DNA of 22,167 nucleotides from CAYMEV01 sp964431655 [NCBI: uncultured bacterium] (GTDB lineage Bacteria > CAYMEV01): contig CAYSKJ010000036.1 of NCBI GenBank assembly GCA_964431655.1, positions 1 to 22,167 of the forward strand, given 5' to 3'. This document shows, one piece after another, positions 8,478 through 16,325 of the stretch (within the stretch, counting starts at the first letter, position 1; each line of letters begins with the position of its first letter). A program made the position numbers and the translations under genes. The notes under the pieces were generated by a model that was not told where the DNA came from, made no database searches, and worked only from the letters and a program-made list of their open reading frames with translations.

Positions 8478-9891
8478 CAGTTTCATCCTTTTCAATGACC
8501 GGCAGACCTGGACTTGCCATTACTTTCGGGGATAAAAGCCTGTTCAGCATCTGTTCTGATATCAGATTGTCACGGCGTATTATGGAGATAATGTTCTGTT
8601 TTGTCTCCCTTGCTTCCTTTACAACACCTGACATCTTATCGTAGCCTATGACGGGAACCAGCAGGGTTGCAACAGCATGGGAATTAGCAATGTATTCATT
8701 TATCTTTTCTTTATTTGCCCTGATATGCTTTATATGAAGGCTTAATTTCCTGCACAGGTTTGAAAATATTTCTATATTTGATAATAGAATATGTGCTATA
8801 TATGGAAGAAACTGAACAAGCTCCAGGTTGCTTTCCGAGGCCGCAATGGATATGGTATGATCCCCCCCTATAATATGGAGACACACCTGCTCTGCCGCCT
8901 CAAGAATAACCGGATTTGTCTTTGCAGGCATTATTGATGAACCCGCCTGTACCGAAGGCAGTATGATTTCTGCCAATCCGCAGTTCGGTCCGGAGGAAAG
9001 CAGTCTAAGATCGCCGGACATCTTTTTTACAGAGACTGCTCCTGTTCTGATAATTCCTGATACTTCAATAATCTGATCAATGTTCTGGGTTGCATCCACC
9101 AGGTTACGGGACAGCGTCAGGGGTTCTTTCGAGATATTCCTTAATTCCTCCATGACATAACTGCTGTAATCCCTGTCTGCATTAATACCCGTTCCGACTG
9201 CTGTTCCTGTCAGGTTTACCTCTCTGACCCAGTCAACAGCCTTGTTCAGCCGCCAGCGAAACCTTGATACAGCATCGGCATATGCAGAGAATTCCTGTCC
9301 AAGGGACAAGGGCATTGCATCCTGAAGTTCTGTTCTACCTATCTTTAAGATATCGGAAAAATCCTTTTCTTTGTCCTGGAGGCATGAAAGGAGGTTCTCG
9401 ACAGATTTATGAAGGATTTTCAGAAGCTTTACGAGGGCAAGCCTGACAGCTGTAGAAAAGGTATCATTGGTGGACTGGGAAAGGTTCACATGATCCAGGG
9501 GAGACAATTTATCATAATCACCGTACTGGTATCCCAACTGCCCAAGAGCTGTATTTGCAATCAGCTCATTGGATGCCATGTTGACGGAAGTACCGGCTCC
9601 CCCCTGAAATGGGTGGATATTCGGGGTAAGGGTATTGATATTATCCAGGATATGGTCGCAGGCCTTAATAATTGCTTCTGCAATATGGTCTTCCAGCAGA
9701 CCGGCCTTGTGATTTGCAATGGCACAGGCTTTTTTCACCATGATCTGCGATTCAAACAGGTCTGTTCTGATCCTGTCGTGGGAAAAGCAGAAGTTCTGCT
9801 CTGCCCTGTATGTATTTATTCCAAAGGGGTAGCTGTCAGCTAACTGGACTTCTCCGATATGATCTTTTTCTGTTCTCATAATGCTGGCCAC
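8470..9891 (-). CDS. aspA: Aspartate ammonia-lyase (hydF-linked)
   Basis: About 473 residues. The enzyme reversibly splits L-aspartate into fumarate and ammonium. Superfamily motifs are intact: LSQSTNDTFSTA (138-148), GRTELQDAMPLSLGQEF (185-201), GTAVGTGINAD, and the signature loop GSSIMPAKTNP (317-327) with the catalytic serine and substrate-binding K324 and N326. The LQDAMPLSLGQEF version fits aspartase better than fumarase C. The start is uncertain: GTG at 9891 has AGGGGGG seven nucleotides upstream, whereas ATG at 9879 lacks its own ribosome-binding site but overlaps the end of a small upstream ORF as ATGA. It overlaps hydF, and aspartase genes are found beside hydF in other anaerobes, so a link to hydrogenase maturation (for example ammonium or fumarate supply) is plausible but inferred. 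Confidence 0.9.
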   Translation of the reverse strand: MASIMRTEKDHIGEVQLADSYPFGINTYRAEQNFCFSHDRIRTDLFESQIMVKKACAIANHKAGLLEDHIAEAIIKACDHILDNINTLTPNIHPFQGGAGTSVNMASNELIANTALGQLGYQYGDYDKLSPLDHVNLSQSTNDTFSTAVRLALVKLLKILHKSVENLLSCLQDKEKDFSDILKIGRTELQDAMPLSLGQEFSAYADAVSRFRWRLNKAVDWVREVNLTGTAVGTGINADRDYSSYVMEELRNISKEPLTLSRNLVDATQNIDQIIEVSGIIRTGAVSVKKMSGDLRLLSSGPNCGLAEIILPSVQAGSSIMPAKTNPVILEAAEQVCLHIIGGDHTISIAASESNLELVQFLPYIAHILLSNIEIFSNLCRKLSLHIKHIRANKEKINEYIANSHAVATLLVPVIGYDKMSGVVKEARETKQNIISIIRRDNLISEQMLNRLLSPKVMASPGLPVIEKDETDG

Positions 9892-9928
9892 AATTCAGCC
9901 CCCCTGCCATTATAAGGTTTTATCAACC

Positions 9929-9982
9929 CTAATGCATGGACCATATTTTCAAAATATTTCCTCCTTTCCTGTAATCAGGAAA
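9929..9982 (-). promoter_or_regulatory. aspA-hydF leader: hairpin, perfect Shine-Dalgarno and mini-ORF
   Basis: On the minus strand, a 7-bp hairpin TTTCCTG-ATTA-CAGGAAA (9982-9965) runs into a perfect AAAGGAGG (9967-9960). Seven nucleotides later comes a TTG start of a 7-codon ORF (TTG AAA ATA TGG TCC ATG CAT, then TAG at 9931-9929). This strong ribosome-binding site is about 70 nt before the aspA start and not in register with it. It may be a leader-peptide or coupling device. The alternative, an out-of-frame 22-codon ORF from ATG at 9944, ends with TGA overlapping ATG 9879. Confidence 0.35.
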
Positions 9983-10002
9983 AGAAGCTTCTATTTACTG
10001 GA

Positions 10003-10030
10003 ATTTTAAGGGTTTTATCAGAAATGTCCA
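10003..10030 (-). promoter_or_regulatory. Predicted promoter for aspA-hydF
   Basis: Reading leftward, TGGACA (10030-10025) and TAAAAT (10008-10003) are separated by 16 bp, each matching consensus in 5 of 6 positions. It lies just beyond the tandem palindromic element and would start RNA near 9996, giving a leader of about 105 nt. Confidence 0.45.
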
Positions 10031-10056
10031 TAAATTTCTGGCCCTGTCTTCTTTAC

Positions 10057-10125
10057 GCGAAGCAAAAAGAACCGTCCCTTTTGCTTCATGAAGCGAAGCA
10101 AAAAGAACCGTCCCTTTTGCTTCAT
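10057..10125. repeat. Two tandem copies of a 33-bp palindromic (REP-like) element
   Basis: Identical 33-bp copies lie at 10057-10089 and 10093-10125 (period 36 bp). Each holds a 9-bp inverted repeat, GAAGCAAAA ... TTTTGCTTC, around the loop AGAACCGTCCC (arms 10059-10067/10079-10087 and 10095-10103/10115-10123). The junction itself contains the palindrome GCTTCATGAAGC (10083-10094), so the two copies can also pair with each other. The right copy ends 5 bp from the mpl stop codon, so the hairpins could stabilise or end the mpl transcript. The GGGACGGTTCT core resembles dispersed repeats I recall from other bacterial genomes, but that is from memory. Confidence 0.8.
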
Positions 10126-10130
10126 TTGCT

Positions 10131-11483
10131 TCACTTGATCATGTCTTTGAGGCCCCCCATGGAGCCGCTGGTAAACAGCACTACTATATCAAAGCCTTTT
10201 ATATCCTTCAGGATGCATGCCGGGTCGGTCTCTATTGCACACTTTATATTCCTGGATTCCAGAAATCCTTTTATCCCATTGATATCAAGGGGGTTTATAA
10301 CCTTTTTCAGCGCCCGGTTATCAAAGATAACAAGGCAGTCAAGTAATAGAAACACATTCTTGTACTGTTCGAGAAATACATTGGTACGTGTCGTATTGGT
10401 TTTGGGTTCAAATACAGCGCATACTGACTTTCCCGGATAGGAATGCCTCAGGGCTTCCACGGTCTTCTCTATGGCTGTGGGGTGATGGCCGAAATCATCA
10501 AAGAAAAGGGTTTCTGGTGTCTCCAAAAAGAGTTCAAGCCTTCGCTTCACGCCCCTGAAAGATGCTATGGCCCCTGCTGCATCCTGCTCGGAAATGCCAG
10601 CATGCCTTGCAAGAAGGTAGGCAGCGGTGCAGTTAAGGGCATTGTGAAGACCCTTCAGGTTTGACTCAAGTATTATTTTACCATTTATAACAATGTTTTT
10701 GTCATAGCTTACAGTATTGTCATTATGGGAACCGGTGCCGTACGTGATTCTGATGAGGCGGGGATAGGACTCAAGAACCCTCTGAACCGCGGGATAATCC
10801 CCGCATGCAATTATCAGCCCGTTTTCAGGGATGGTCCTTATAACCTGGTGAAATGCATACTCGACCCTCTGGATATCAGGGTAAATATCGGTGTGGTCAA
10901 GCTCTATTCCTGTAAGGACTAGAATATCGGGGACATAATGGACAAACTTGGGTCTCTTGTCAAAGAAAGATGTATCATATTCGTCGCCTTCAAGGACAAT
11001 GTACTCCCCTGAACCGGCATGGGCTCCTGTATCAAAATCCCTCGGAATACCACCTATTATGAATCCGGGATCAAGGCCAGCTGAAGCCATTATGTAAGAA
11101 ATAAGGGAAGATAGGGTGGTCTTTCCGTGGGTACCGGCAACAACAATGGATTTCTTGGAAAAGAGTTCCACTGCCCTGAGCAGTTCCGGAAAACTTGTAT
11201 AGGGGAGCCGGTTTTCAAGGATATGCTCAAGTTCGGGATTGCCCCGCGAGATGGCATTGCCCACAACAAATAGGCAGCCGGCATTTTTACTGATATTATC
11301 CCTGCTGTAGGGCATAAGTACTTTGATATCATTGCTGAGAAGAAAATCGGACATGGGCGGATATACTGCATTATCCGAGCCTTTTATATTAAACCCCTTT
11401 TCTTTGAAATATATGGCTGCATTGCCCATTCCGGTACCGCATATACCAAGAAAATAAAGGGCTTTATTCCCAAAGATGTTCAT
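10131..11483 (-). CDS. mpl: UDP-MurNAc:L-Ala-gamma-D-Glu-meso-DAP ligase (murein tripeptide recycling)
   Basis: 450 residues. Mpl attaches the recycled tripeptide L-Ala-D-Glu-mesoDAP to UDP-MurNAc in the cytosol, re-entering wall synthesis. Motifs favour Mpl over MurC: YFLGICGTGMG (10-20), NAVYPPMSDFL (38-48), VVGNAISRGNP (73-83), ATP loop GTHGKTT (117-123), LEGDEYDTSFFDKRPKFVHY (164-183), DDFGHHPTAIEKT and FEPKTNTTRTNVF. These are close to E. coli Mpl (GNAMTRGNP, EADEYDCAFFDKRSKFVHY). It starts at ATG 11483, 14 bp after the GGDEF-like gene, and is last in the leftward cell-wall gene set. Context with NamZ supports a recycling role. A bifunctional MurC/Mpl activity cannot be excluded, since no other Mur ligase is visible. 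Confidence 0.9.
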   Translation of the reverse strand: MNIFGNKALYFLGICGTGMGNAAIYFKEKGFNIKGSDNAVYPPMSDFLLSNDIKVLMPYSRDNISKNAGCLFVVGNAISRGNPELEHILENRLPYTSFPELLRAVELFSKKSIVVAGTHGKTTLSSLISYIMASAGLDPGFIIGGIPRDFDTGAHAGSGEYIVLEGDEYDTSFFDKRPKFVHYVPDILVLTGIELDHTDIYPDIQRVEYAFHQVIRTIPENGLIIACGDYPAVQRVLESYPRLIRITYGTGSHNDNTVSYDKNIVINGKIILESNLKGLHNALNCTAAYLLARHAGISEQDAAGAIASFRGVKRRLELFLETPETLFFDDFGHHPTAIEKTVEALRHSYPGKSVCAVFEPKTNTTRTNVFLEQYKNVFLLLDCLVIFDNRALKKVINPLDINGIKGFLESRNIKCAIETDPACILKDIKGFDIVVLFTSGSMGGLKDMIK

Positions 11484-11497
11484 TGCAGAGCCTATTC

Positions 11498-12841
11498 CTA
11501 TTTATTAACAGCAAGCTGGAATACCTCATTTTCCCTCAGGGCATTTTCCAGAAGCCTGTTCAGTATCTTTTCTGCCTGCAGGTCTGTAAACTGCTTTCCT
11601 GATGGGTAGAGAACGAGAAAACCAGCGTAAATGCCTATATCACCATAACTCTTTGATATTGTACTGCTTATTCTTTTAACCGGTATCTCTGAGAATTCCT
11701 CGCTTACATTGGGAAGGAGCATGGCAAAACGGTTGTCGGAGAAACGGAACAGCGCATCCAGCTTTCTAAGGGATGAACTCAGAAGCCCGGCAATATCCCT
11801 GACAACCACATCGCCTTTCTCATAACCGAAGGTACTGTTTATAACCATAAGGCCTTTTATCTCAAGAAGGCCTATACCCAGGGGATAATTAAACCGGAAG
11901 GACCTCTCGAGCTCTTCGGAGAATATGGTCTTGAAGTATCTGTAGTTCGGCAGGCCCGTAAGCCTGTCCTTAATGACAAGCTCCTCCACGGTTTTCATAT
12001 TATTATTGGTCAGGGTTATATAGGATAAAAAGGCTGAAAGCCCTTCCAGCAGGTCATTGGCAAAATAGGTGTAATTATCGAGGAAATCAATCAGTATTGC
12101 ACCATAAAAGGAATTTTTATGGTAAAGGGATAAAAAGACTGTAGTATCTATATTGCAGAGCTGACTGCTGTAAAAAGGCTTTAGAGTCTCGTTCCTCAGG
12201 TCGTTCAGATGGCCTGCTCTCTGTCCGGAATGGAGATATATATCTGATATGCCTGATATTATCTGGGCACTTTTATTGATCCGGCTTACCTGTTCCTCGT
12301 CAAAGCAGTTGGAATGAACCATGGATGGTGTGTCCTGACTAAGAAAGAATATGTTTATGTGGCTTTTGGGAAAATATTTTTCAAAGATTAAGGACAGTTC
12401 GCCGAAGTATTTATTAGATGGCAGGATAAATGCATTATTAAAGACATCATAGCACAGGAAGCAGAACCTGAAGAAGGCCGATCTCTCATTTTCCTGGATG
12501 CTCTCTTTAATCTCTGAATAGAATTTCCGGCAGAAATCATCATCATTGATGGAAAAATCTTCATCCATCCATATACCGTTTAATATGCCCACGCTGGAAT
12601 TCAGGGCTGTGAAATACCTTTCCTTGAAATCAAAATAAAAATATTCAAAGTCGCTGAAATAGGTCTTCAAAAAGGGTTTGGAGATTCCAAAGACCTTGAA
12701 CATGGCAATATCCCTGTATCTGATGGACATAAAGCCTATTTCCTCTATATCCTTTGATTTCTTGTCAAGATAGGATGAAAGCCCCAGGTAATAATTGTGG
12801 GAAAGGGTAAACAAAAGCAAGCTTTCCTGCATGTTTTTCAC
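11498..12841 (-). CDS. Degenerate GGDEF-domain protein with GAF-like N-terminus
   Basis: 447 residues. The C-terminal third (about 288-440) is a GGDEF domain: the entry motif KDRLTGLPNYRYF (291-303) and the LLPNVS segment (375-380) are clear. The active site is lost: the GGDEF signature reads SDNRF (368-372) and the metal-binding DxDxFKxxND region reads EIKGLMVINSTFG. It should not make c-di-GMP; it could bind GTP or act as a regulatory scaffold. Residues about 180-275 look GAF-like, and the first 180 residues match nothing I recognise. There is no signal peptide or membrane helix. The start GTG (12841) overlaps the namZ stop as GTGA, implying translational coupling; ATG at 12832 is an alternative. 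Its place between namZ and mpl suggests a link to wall metabolism. Confidence 0.85.
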   Translation of the reverse strand: MKNMQESLLLFTLSHNYYLGLSSYLDKKSKDIEEIGFMSIRYRDIAMFKVFGISKPFLKTYFSDFEYFYFDFKERYFTALNSSVGILNGIWMDEDFSINDDDFCRKFYSEIKESIQENERSAFFRFCFLCYDVFNNAFILPSNKYFGELSLIFEKYFPKSHINIFFLSQDTPSMVHSNCFDEEQVSRINKSAQIISGISDIYLHSGQRAGHLNDLRNETLKPFYSSQLCNIDTTVFLSLYHKNSFYGAILIDFLDNYTYFANDLLEGLSAFLSYITLTNNNMKTVEELVIKDRLTGLPNYRYFKTIFSEELERSFRFNYPLGIGLLEIKGLMVINSTFGYEKGDVVVRDIAGLLSSSLRKLDALFRFSDNRFAMLLPNVSEEFSEIPVKRISSTISKSYGDIGIYAGFLVLYPSGKQFTDLQAEKILNRLLENALRENEVFQLAVNK

Positions 12842-14016
12842 CTGTATATCAGATAATTCTGAATGTCCTTGCGGTATTCATTTTCATATTCTGCCCATTC
12901 AGCTGTGATATTAACAGCCTTTTCTCCCTTATCAAGATATTTCCGCGTCTTTTCAGACCCGGTGAGCATATCAATTGCCATAATGTCTTCCCTGTATTCA
13001 TATCTTTCCTTTCTCCATGCAAAAGAATCCGGGTAAAGCATTATCACCACGCTAATAATATTTAAGAAAAATTCCAGAGGCCTTATAATCTCCCTGTCAC
13101 AGACAGCAATCTCAATGCCTCCGCATACTGTGCCCTGGTATTTACTGAACATGGGGCGGAAATAAATAGGCTTATAAAGAACTCCGGGGTTTTCAAGGAG
13201 GCTAAGCTCCCTGCAGAGCCTTTCAGGCTCGATGAAGGGTGCTCCCATAACAGAGAAAGGCCTGGTCGTTCCTCTGCCTTCGCTGATATTTGTACCCTCC
13301 AGAAGGCATCCCCCGGGATAAAGCAGAGCTGTCTCCAGGCAGGGCATATTGGGGGAGGGAAATCCCCATGGCAGACCTGTCTGGTCATAGAACATGCTTC
13401 TTTCATAGCTTTCCATCTCAATGATTTTAATATCTATATCCAGCTTAAGCCTGTCTTTTATATACAGGGCGAACTCCCCTGCGGTAAGACCGTATATAAC
13501 AGGGATACTGAATTCCCCCACGAAGGACTCAAAGCCCGGATATATCCTGGGCCCTGAGATTTCCAGGGGCATTATGGGGTTGGGCCTGTCCAGCACGGCC
13601 AACTGCGAGCCGGTGCCTGAAAAGGCCCGGAGAAGCCTGTAAAGGGACCATAGAAAGGTATAGTACCTGCTTCCCACATCCTGTATATCATATATTATAA
13701 AAGAGTTTTCAAAGATATGCCTGCCGTTAATATCCAGGGAACTCTCATCCCTGCCGTATATGCTGATTACAGGTATGTCAAAATAGGGATGCCGGTTATC
13801 CGCGAAGGTTTCCATATCCTGGAAGTATCCGTATAAGCCATGCTCTGGAGCAATTATACAGTCAATTTTCATGCCCCGGGCCAGCAGAAGGTCCAGGGTA
13901 GGCCTGTAGGATGAATCAAAGGATGACTGATTCCCGGCAAAAAACACCTTTTGTGAGGGTTTGGGCCAGTGCTCCCGTGATGAAATAAACTTATCAGCTC
14001 CCGGAACAGTCCTCAT
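12838..14016 (-). CDS. namZ: NamZ-type exo-beta-N-acetylmuramidase (DUF1343)
   Basis: 392 residues. Characterised DUF1343 members (NamZ/YbbC) release terminal MurNAc from murein chains. Family motifs are all present: APEHGLYGYFQ (about 57-67), YDIQDVGSRYYTF, DRPNP, SFVGEFSIPVIYGLTAGE, and FPSPNMPC...YPGGCLLEGTNISEGRGTTRPF. No signal peptide is visible. None can be hidden upstream, because the codon directly before the ATG is the TAA of the preceding glycosyltransferase gene in the same frame. The protein thus appears cytosolic, whereas known NamZ enzymes act outside or in the periplasm. It overlaps the next gene by 4 bp (GTGA). A cytosolic role in degrading imported muropeptides, feeding Mpl, is an inference. 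Confidence 0.88.
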   Translation of the reverse strand: MRTVPGADKFISSREHWPKPSQKVFFAGNQSSFDSSYRPTLDLLLARGMKIDCIIAPEHGLYGYFQDMETFADNRHPYFDIPVISIYGRDESSLDINGRHIFENSFIIYDIQDVGSRYYTFLWSLYRLLRAFSGTGSQLAVLDRPNPIMPLEISGPRIYPGFESFVGEFSIPVIYGLTAGEFALYIKDRLKLDIDIKIIEMESYERSMFYDQTGLPWGFPSPNMPCLETALLYPGGCLLEGTNISEGRGTTRPFSVMGAPFIEPERLCRELSLLENPGVLYKPIYFRPMFSKYQGTVCGGIEIAVCDREIIRPLEFFLNIISVVIMLYPDSFAWRKERYEYREDIMAIDMLTGSEKTRKYLDKGEKAVNITAEWAEYENEYRKDIQNYLIYR

Positions 14017-15186
14017 TTATTCAAATTCCATGCAGAGAACACTGTAAACATCAAGTTCCCCAAAAAGGGGGGGTTTAAGCCTGACTCCCTTTTTCTGAAG
14101 GGCAAGAGATTTCAAATCCCTGGAAAAATCACCGCTAAGGAAATACTCAGGGGAGGGTTTTTCAATTATACCAGTGTTTATATATCGTTTTGATTCCGAT
14201 ATTATCGTTTCAGTCTCCACAAAATCCAGCCTGTCAGCCAGCAGGGCTTTTTTATTGAATATTATGCACTGGGAAAGCAGGTTATACCCCGGTTTCCCGA
14301 AAACAATATCACAGCCTGCAACTGCCTCCTCAAAAGCGAAATCACTTTCTGAAATATACATCGTATTTTCCCCCTCCTGCCTTTTTTTAAACCTGTCCCA
14401 TACAATAAACCTTATGTTATCCTCCATAAGGCATTTATCAAGCTTAATGCCAAAAAGGCCCTGGAGATCAACAGAATCAAAAACCCAGAGGGTGTCAGGT
14501 CCTCCGGGGAGAGATTTCTTTATTTTCCGGCCCATGTCCAGGGCTCGTCTGGTAATGAAACCTACAGGCTTCAGCCTCGCATTGAGCCGGTTCTTAAGAG
14601 CCAGGGGAAGCTGGAAATAAATATCCGCCATATTATAGCAGTCCAGAAGGTAAATAATATCACTCTTGTATACATTATGCCCCTTCTGGAAATAATCGTA
14701 GAAGACCTCTTCCCATGTAAAATTTCCGAGTATATAAGAGGGGATACCGGCCAGCTGCGATGCTGCGCAGGGAATAAATCCTATATCGGTGATAACAAGG
14801 TCATACCTGTTATCCCGGATATATTTCTTTTCGCTGTCAATCATATTGTCGGCCTTGTGGATAAAATCCCTGAAATTATTAACCGTGGCTTCAATATCTA
14901 TAAAAAAGGCGGGACCTGTCTCAATATCAAGGTCAAATTCCCGGTATTCCACCCTGATGCCGGATAACAGAGGATCCTGCCCTATAATGCTTTTATGTTC
15001 AGGATTATTGAGTATTACAGTTATATTGAACTCACGGGCATTGTGTTTCCTGAAACAGGAGTAGTCCACCTGGTCATCGGGAAAATCGGTTATACGCCGG
15101 GACATCAGAAACCTGACAAGAGCCAGGGATCTTATCAGATGGCCCAAACCGTGGCTTGATATATAGTATGCGATATTAACAGCCAT
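14017..15186 (-). CDS. GT-B fold glycosyltransferase, MurG-like
   Basis: 389 residues. The N-terminus YYISSHGLGHLIRSLALVR (about 7-25) has the GHxxR nucleotide-sugar transferase signature, and the C-terminal domain holds FGKPGYNLLSQC (about 296-307) followed by LLADRLDF, the donor-binding pattern of MurG-like and related GT-B enzymes. No signal peptide or membrane helix is seen, so it acts in the cytosol, perhaps at the membrane face. Donor and acceptor are unknown; the company of namZ and mpl suggests a wall or envelope sugar. Its TAA stop is directly followed, in frame, by the namZ ATG. The ATG at 15186 has a weak ribosome-binding site. Confidence 0.75.
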   Translation of the reverse strand: MAVNIAYYISSHGLGHLIRSLALVRFLMSRRITDFPDDQVDYSCFRKHNAREFNITVILNNPEHKSIIGQDPLLSGIRVEYREFDLDIETGPAFFIDIEATVNNFRDFIHKADNMIDSEKKYIRDNRYDLVITDIGFIPCAASQLAGIPSYILGNFTWEEVFYDYFQKGHNVYKSDIIYLLDCYNMADIYFQLPLALKNRLNARLKPVGFITRRALDMGRKIKKSLPGGPDTLWVFDSVDLQGLFGIKLDKCLMEDNIRFIVWDRFKKRQEGENTMYISESDFAFEEAVAGCDIVFGKPGYNLLSQCIIFNKKALLADRLDFVETETIISESKRYINTGIIEKPSPEYFLSGDFSRDLKSLALQKKGVRLKPPLFGELDVYSVLCMEFE

Positions 15187-15197
15187 ATTCTAAAATG

Positions 15198-15225
15198 CTT
15201 ATAATCCGGGATAAATGCCTGTCAA
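15198..15225 (-). promoter_or_regulatory. Possible promoter of the GT-namZ-GGDEF-mpl operon
   Basis: Reading leftward, a perfect -35 TTGACA (15225-15220) and TATAAG (15203-15198) are 16 bp apart in the 80-bp gap between the SPFH gene and the glycosyltransferase gene. RNA would start about 5 nt before the ATG at 15186, nearly leaderless, which fits the missing Shine-Dalgarno but lowers confidence. Confidence 0.4.
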
Positions 15226-15266
15226 AACAGGAATCATCCTCAAGAGCTGTCAGTATTCTCCTCTGA

Positions 15267-16304
15267 CTACTCGAACCTGGCTCCGCAGTTGAAGCAGAAC
15301 TTACTGCCGGGAATCTTCTTGGCCTTGCATGAAGGACACTGGTCTTCGGCTGAGAGCTTATTTCCGCAGTTCAGGCAGAACCTGGCATCTGCAGGGTTTT
15401 GTGTCCCGCATTCGGTACAGAAGACATGGGCATTCTCACCTTCCGCGGATGCCTGTTTTGATGAATCAGCCTGCTGAGCCGCCTGATTCATCATCTGGGG
15501 AAACATCATACCCATTCCAGCCCCGAAGCCCATGCTCATGGCCGATGCTCCCTCGGAGGGATTCTTAGCCATCTCGGTCATGGCATTGGCGGTCTTATAC
15601 TGCATATACTGGTTCATATCCTTTATAGCGGACATGCTGGAGCGTTCATCTATGGTCTTCTGAACCTCTTCAGGGGGGGTTATGGCCTGAATAAACAGGT
15701 CTACCAGCTCTATGCCGTATTTTAGAAAATCATCTTTCAGCCTTAATTTAAGGGCTGTCCCCAGGTTGTCATACATGGAGGAAAGGTCGAATATGCTTTT
15801 TAAATTTTCTCCCAGAACCGTATTCAGCCTGCTTACAATAACATCCTTGAGGTAGGACTCAACGGCACTGGATGTAAATTTATCCTGGGTTGCCATGGTA
15901 TTGATGAAAAGGAAAGAATCGACCACGCGGACCGTAAAATTGCCGAAAGCCCGCAGTCTTATAACTGAAAGCTCATTGTCCCTGAAATAGACAGGCTGTT
16001 TTGTGCCCCACTTCATATCCGTAAATACATGCTTGTTTACAAAGAAAACAGCAGCCCTGAAGGGAGATTTTGACCCGAAGGGAATGGAAAGGATTTTTGT
16101 TATAACCGGCAGATTCATTGTAGAGAGGGTATGTCTTCCTGCCTTGAAGACATCAAGGGCCTTGCCGTCCCTGAAGAAGATAGCTTCCTGGTTCTCCTGC
16201 ACAATCAGCTGTGCGCCGAATTTAATATCAGCACTCCCGCTGGGGGGAATCCTGTATACTATATTATTCCCTGTAGGGTCGAAATATTCAAGTATCTCCA
16301 ACAT
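15267..16304 (-). CDS. SPFH-domain protein with double zinc ribbon, YdjI-type
   Basis: 345 residues. An SPFH (stomatin/flotillin-like) domain spans about 25-230 (QLIVQENQEAIFFRDGK at 32-48 is its start). It is followed by a Met/Gly/Ala/Gln-rich linker (about 235-290) and two zinc ribbons: C296/C299/C310/C313 and C323/C326/C337/C340, each CxxC...CxxC. This is the layout of Bacillus YdjI and the so-called virion-core-like family; YdjI is known to bind membranes and help localise PspA in envelope stress. No signal peptide or clear transmembrane helix is present. ATG 16304 has a good GGAGG eight nucleotides upstream. It lies 21 bp after the small helical gene and forms a pair with it. Confidence 0.9.
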   Translation of the reverse strand: MLEILEYFDPTGNNIVYRIPPSGSADIKFGAQLIVQENQEAIFFRDGKALDVFKAGRHTLSTMNLPVITKILSIPFGSKSPFRAAVFFVNKHVFTDMKWGTKQPVYFRDNELSVIRLRAFGNFTVRVVDSFLFINTMATQDKFTSSAVESYLKDVIVSRLNTVLGENLKSIFDLSSMYDNLGTALKLRLKDDFLKYGIELVDLFIQAITPPEEVQKTIDERSSMSAIKDMNQYMQYKTANAMTEMAKNPSEGASAMSMGFGAGMGMMFPQMMNQAAQQADSSKQASAEGENAHVFCTECGTQNPADARFCLNCGNKLSAEDQCPSCKAKKIPGSKFCFNCGARFE

Positions 16305-16325
16305 TATTACTACCTCCAGTCCTTG

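Noticed and set aside
9909-9914. TATAAT on the minus strand just before aspA
   Set aside because: No -35 box lies at a workable distance, and RNA would start on the ribosome-binding site; the site at 10003-10030 is better.
10057-10125. Two identical repeats as a minimal CRISPR array
   Set aside because: The copies are only 3 bp apart, so there is no spacer, and no cas gene is in the window.
10131-11483. MurC instead of Mpl
   Set aside because: The YPPMS, GNAxxRGNP and DEYDxxFFDKRxKFVHY motifs match Mpl, not MurC.
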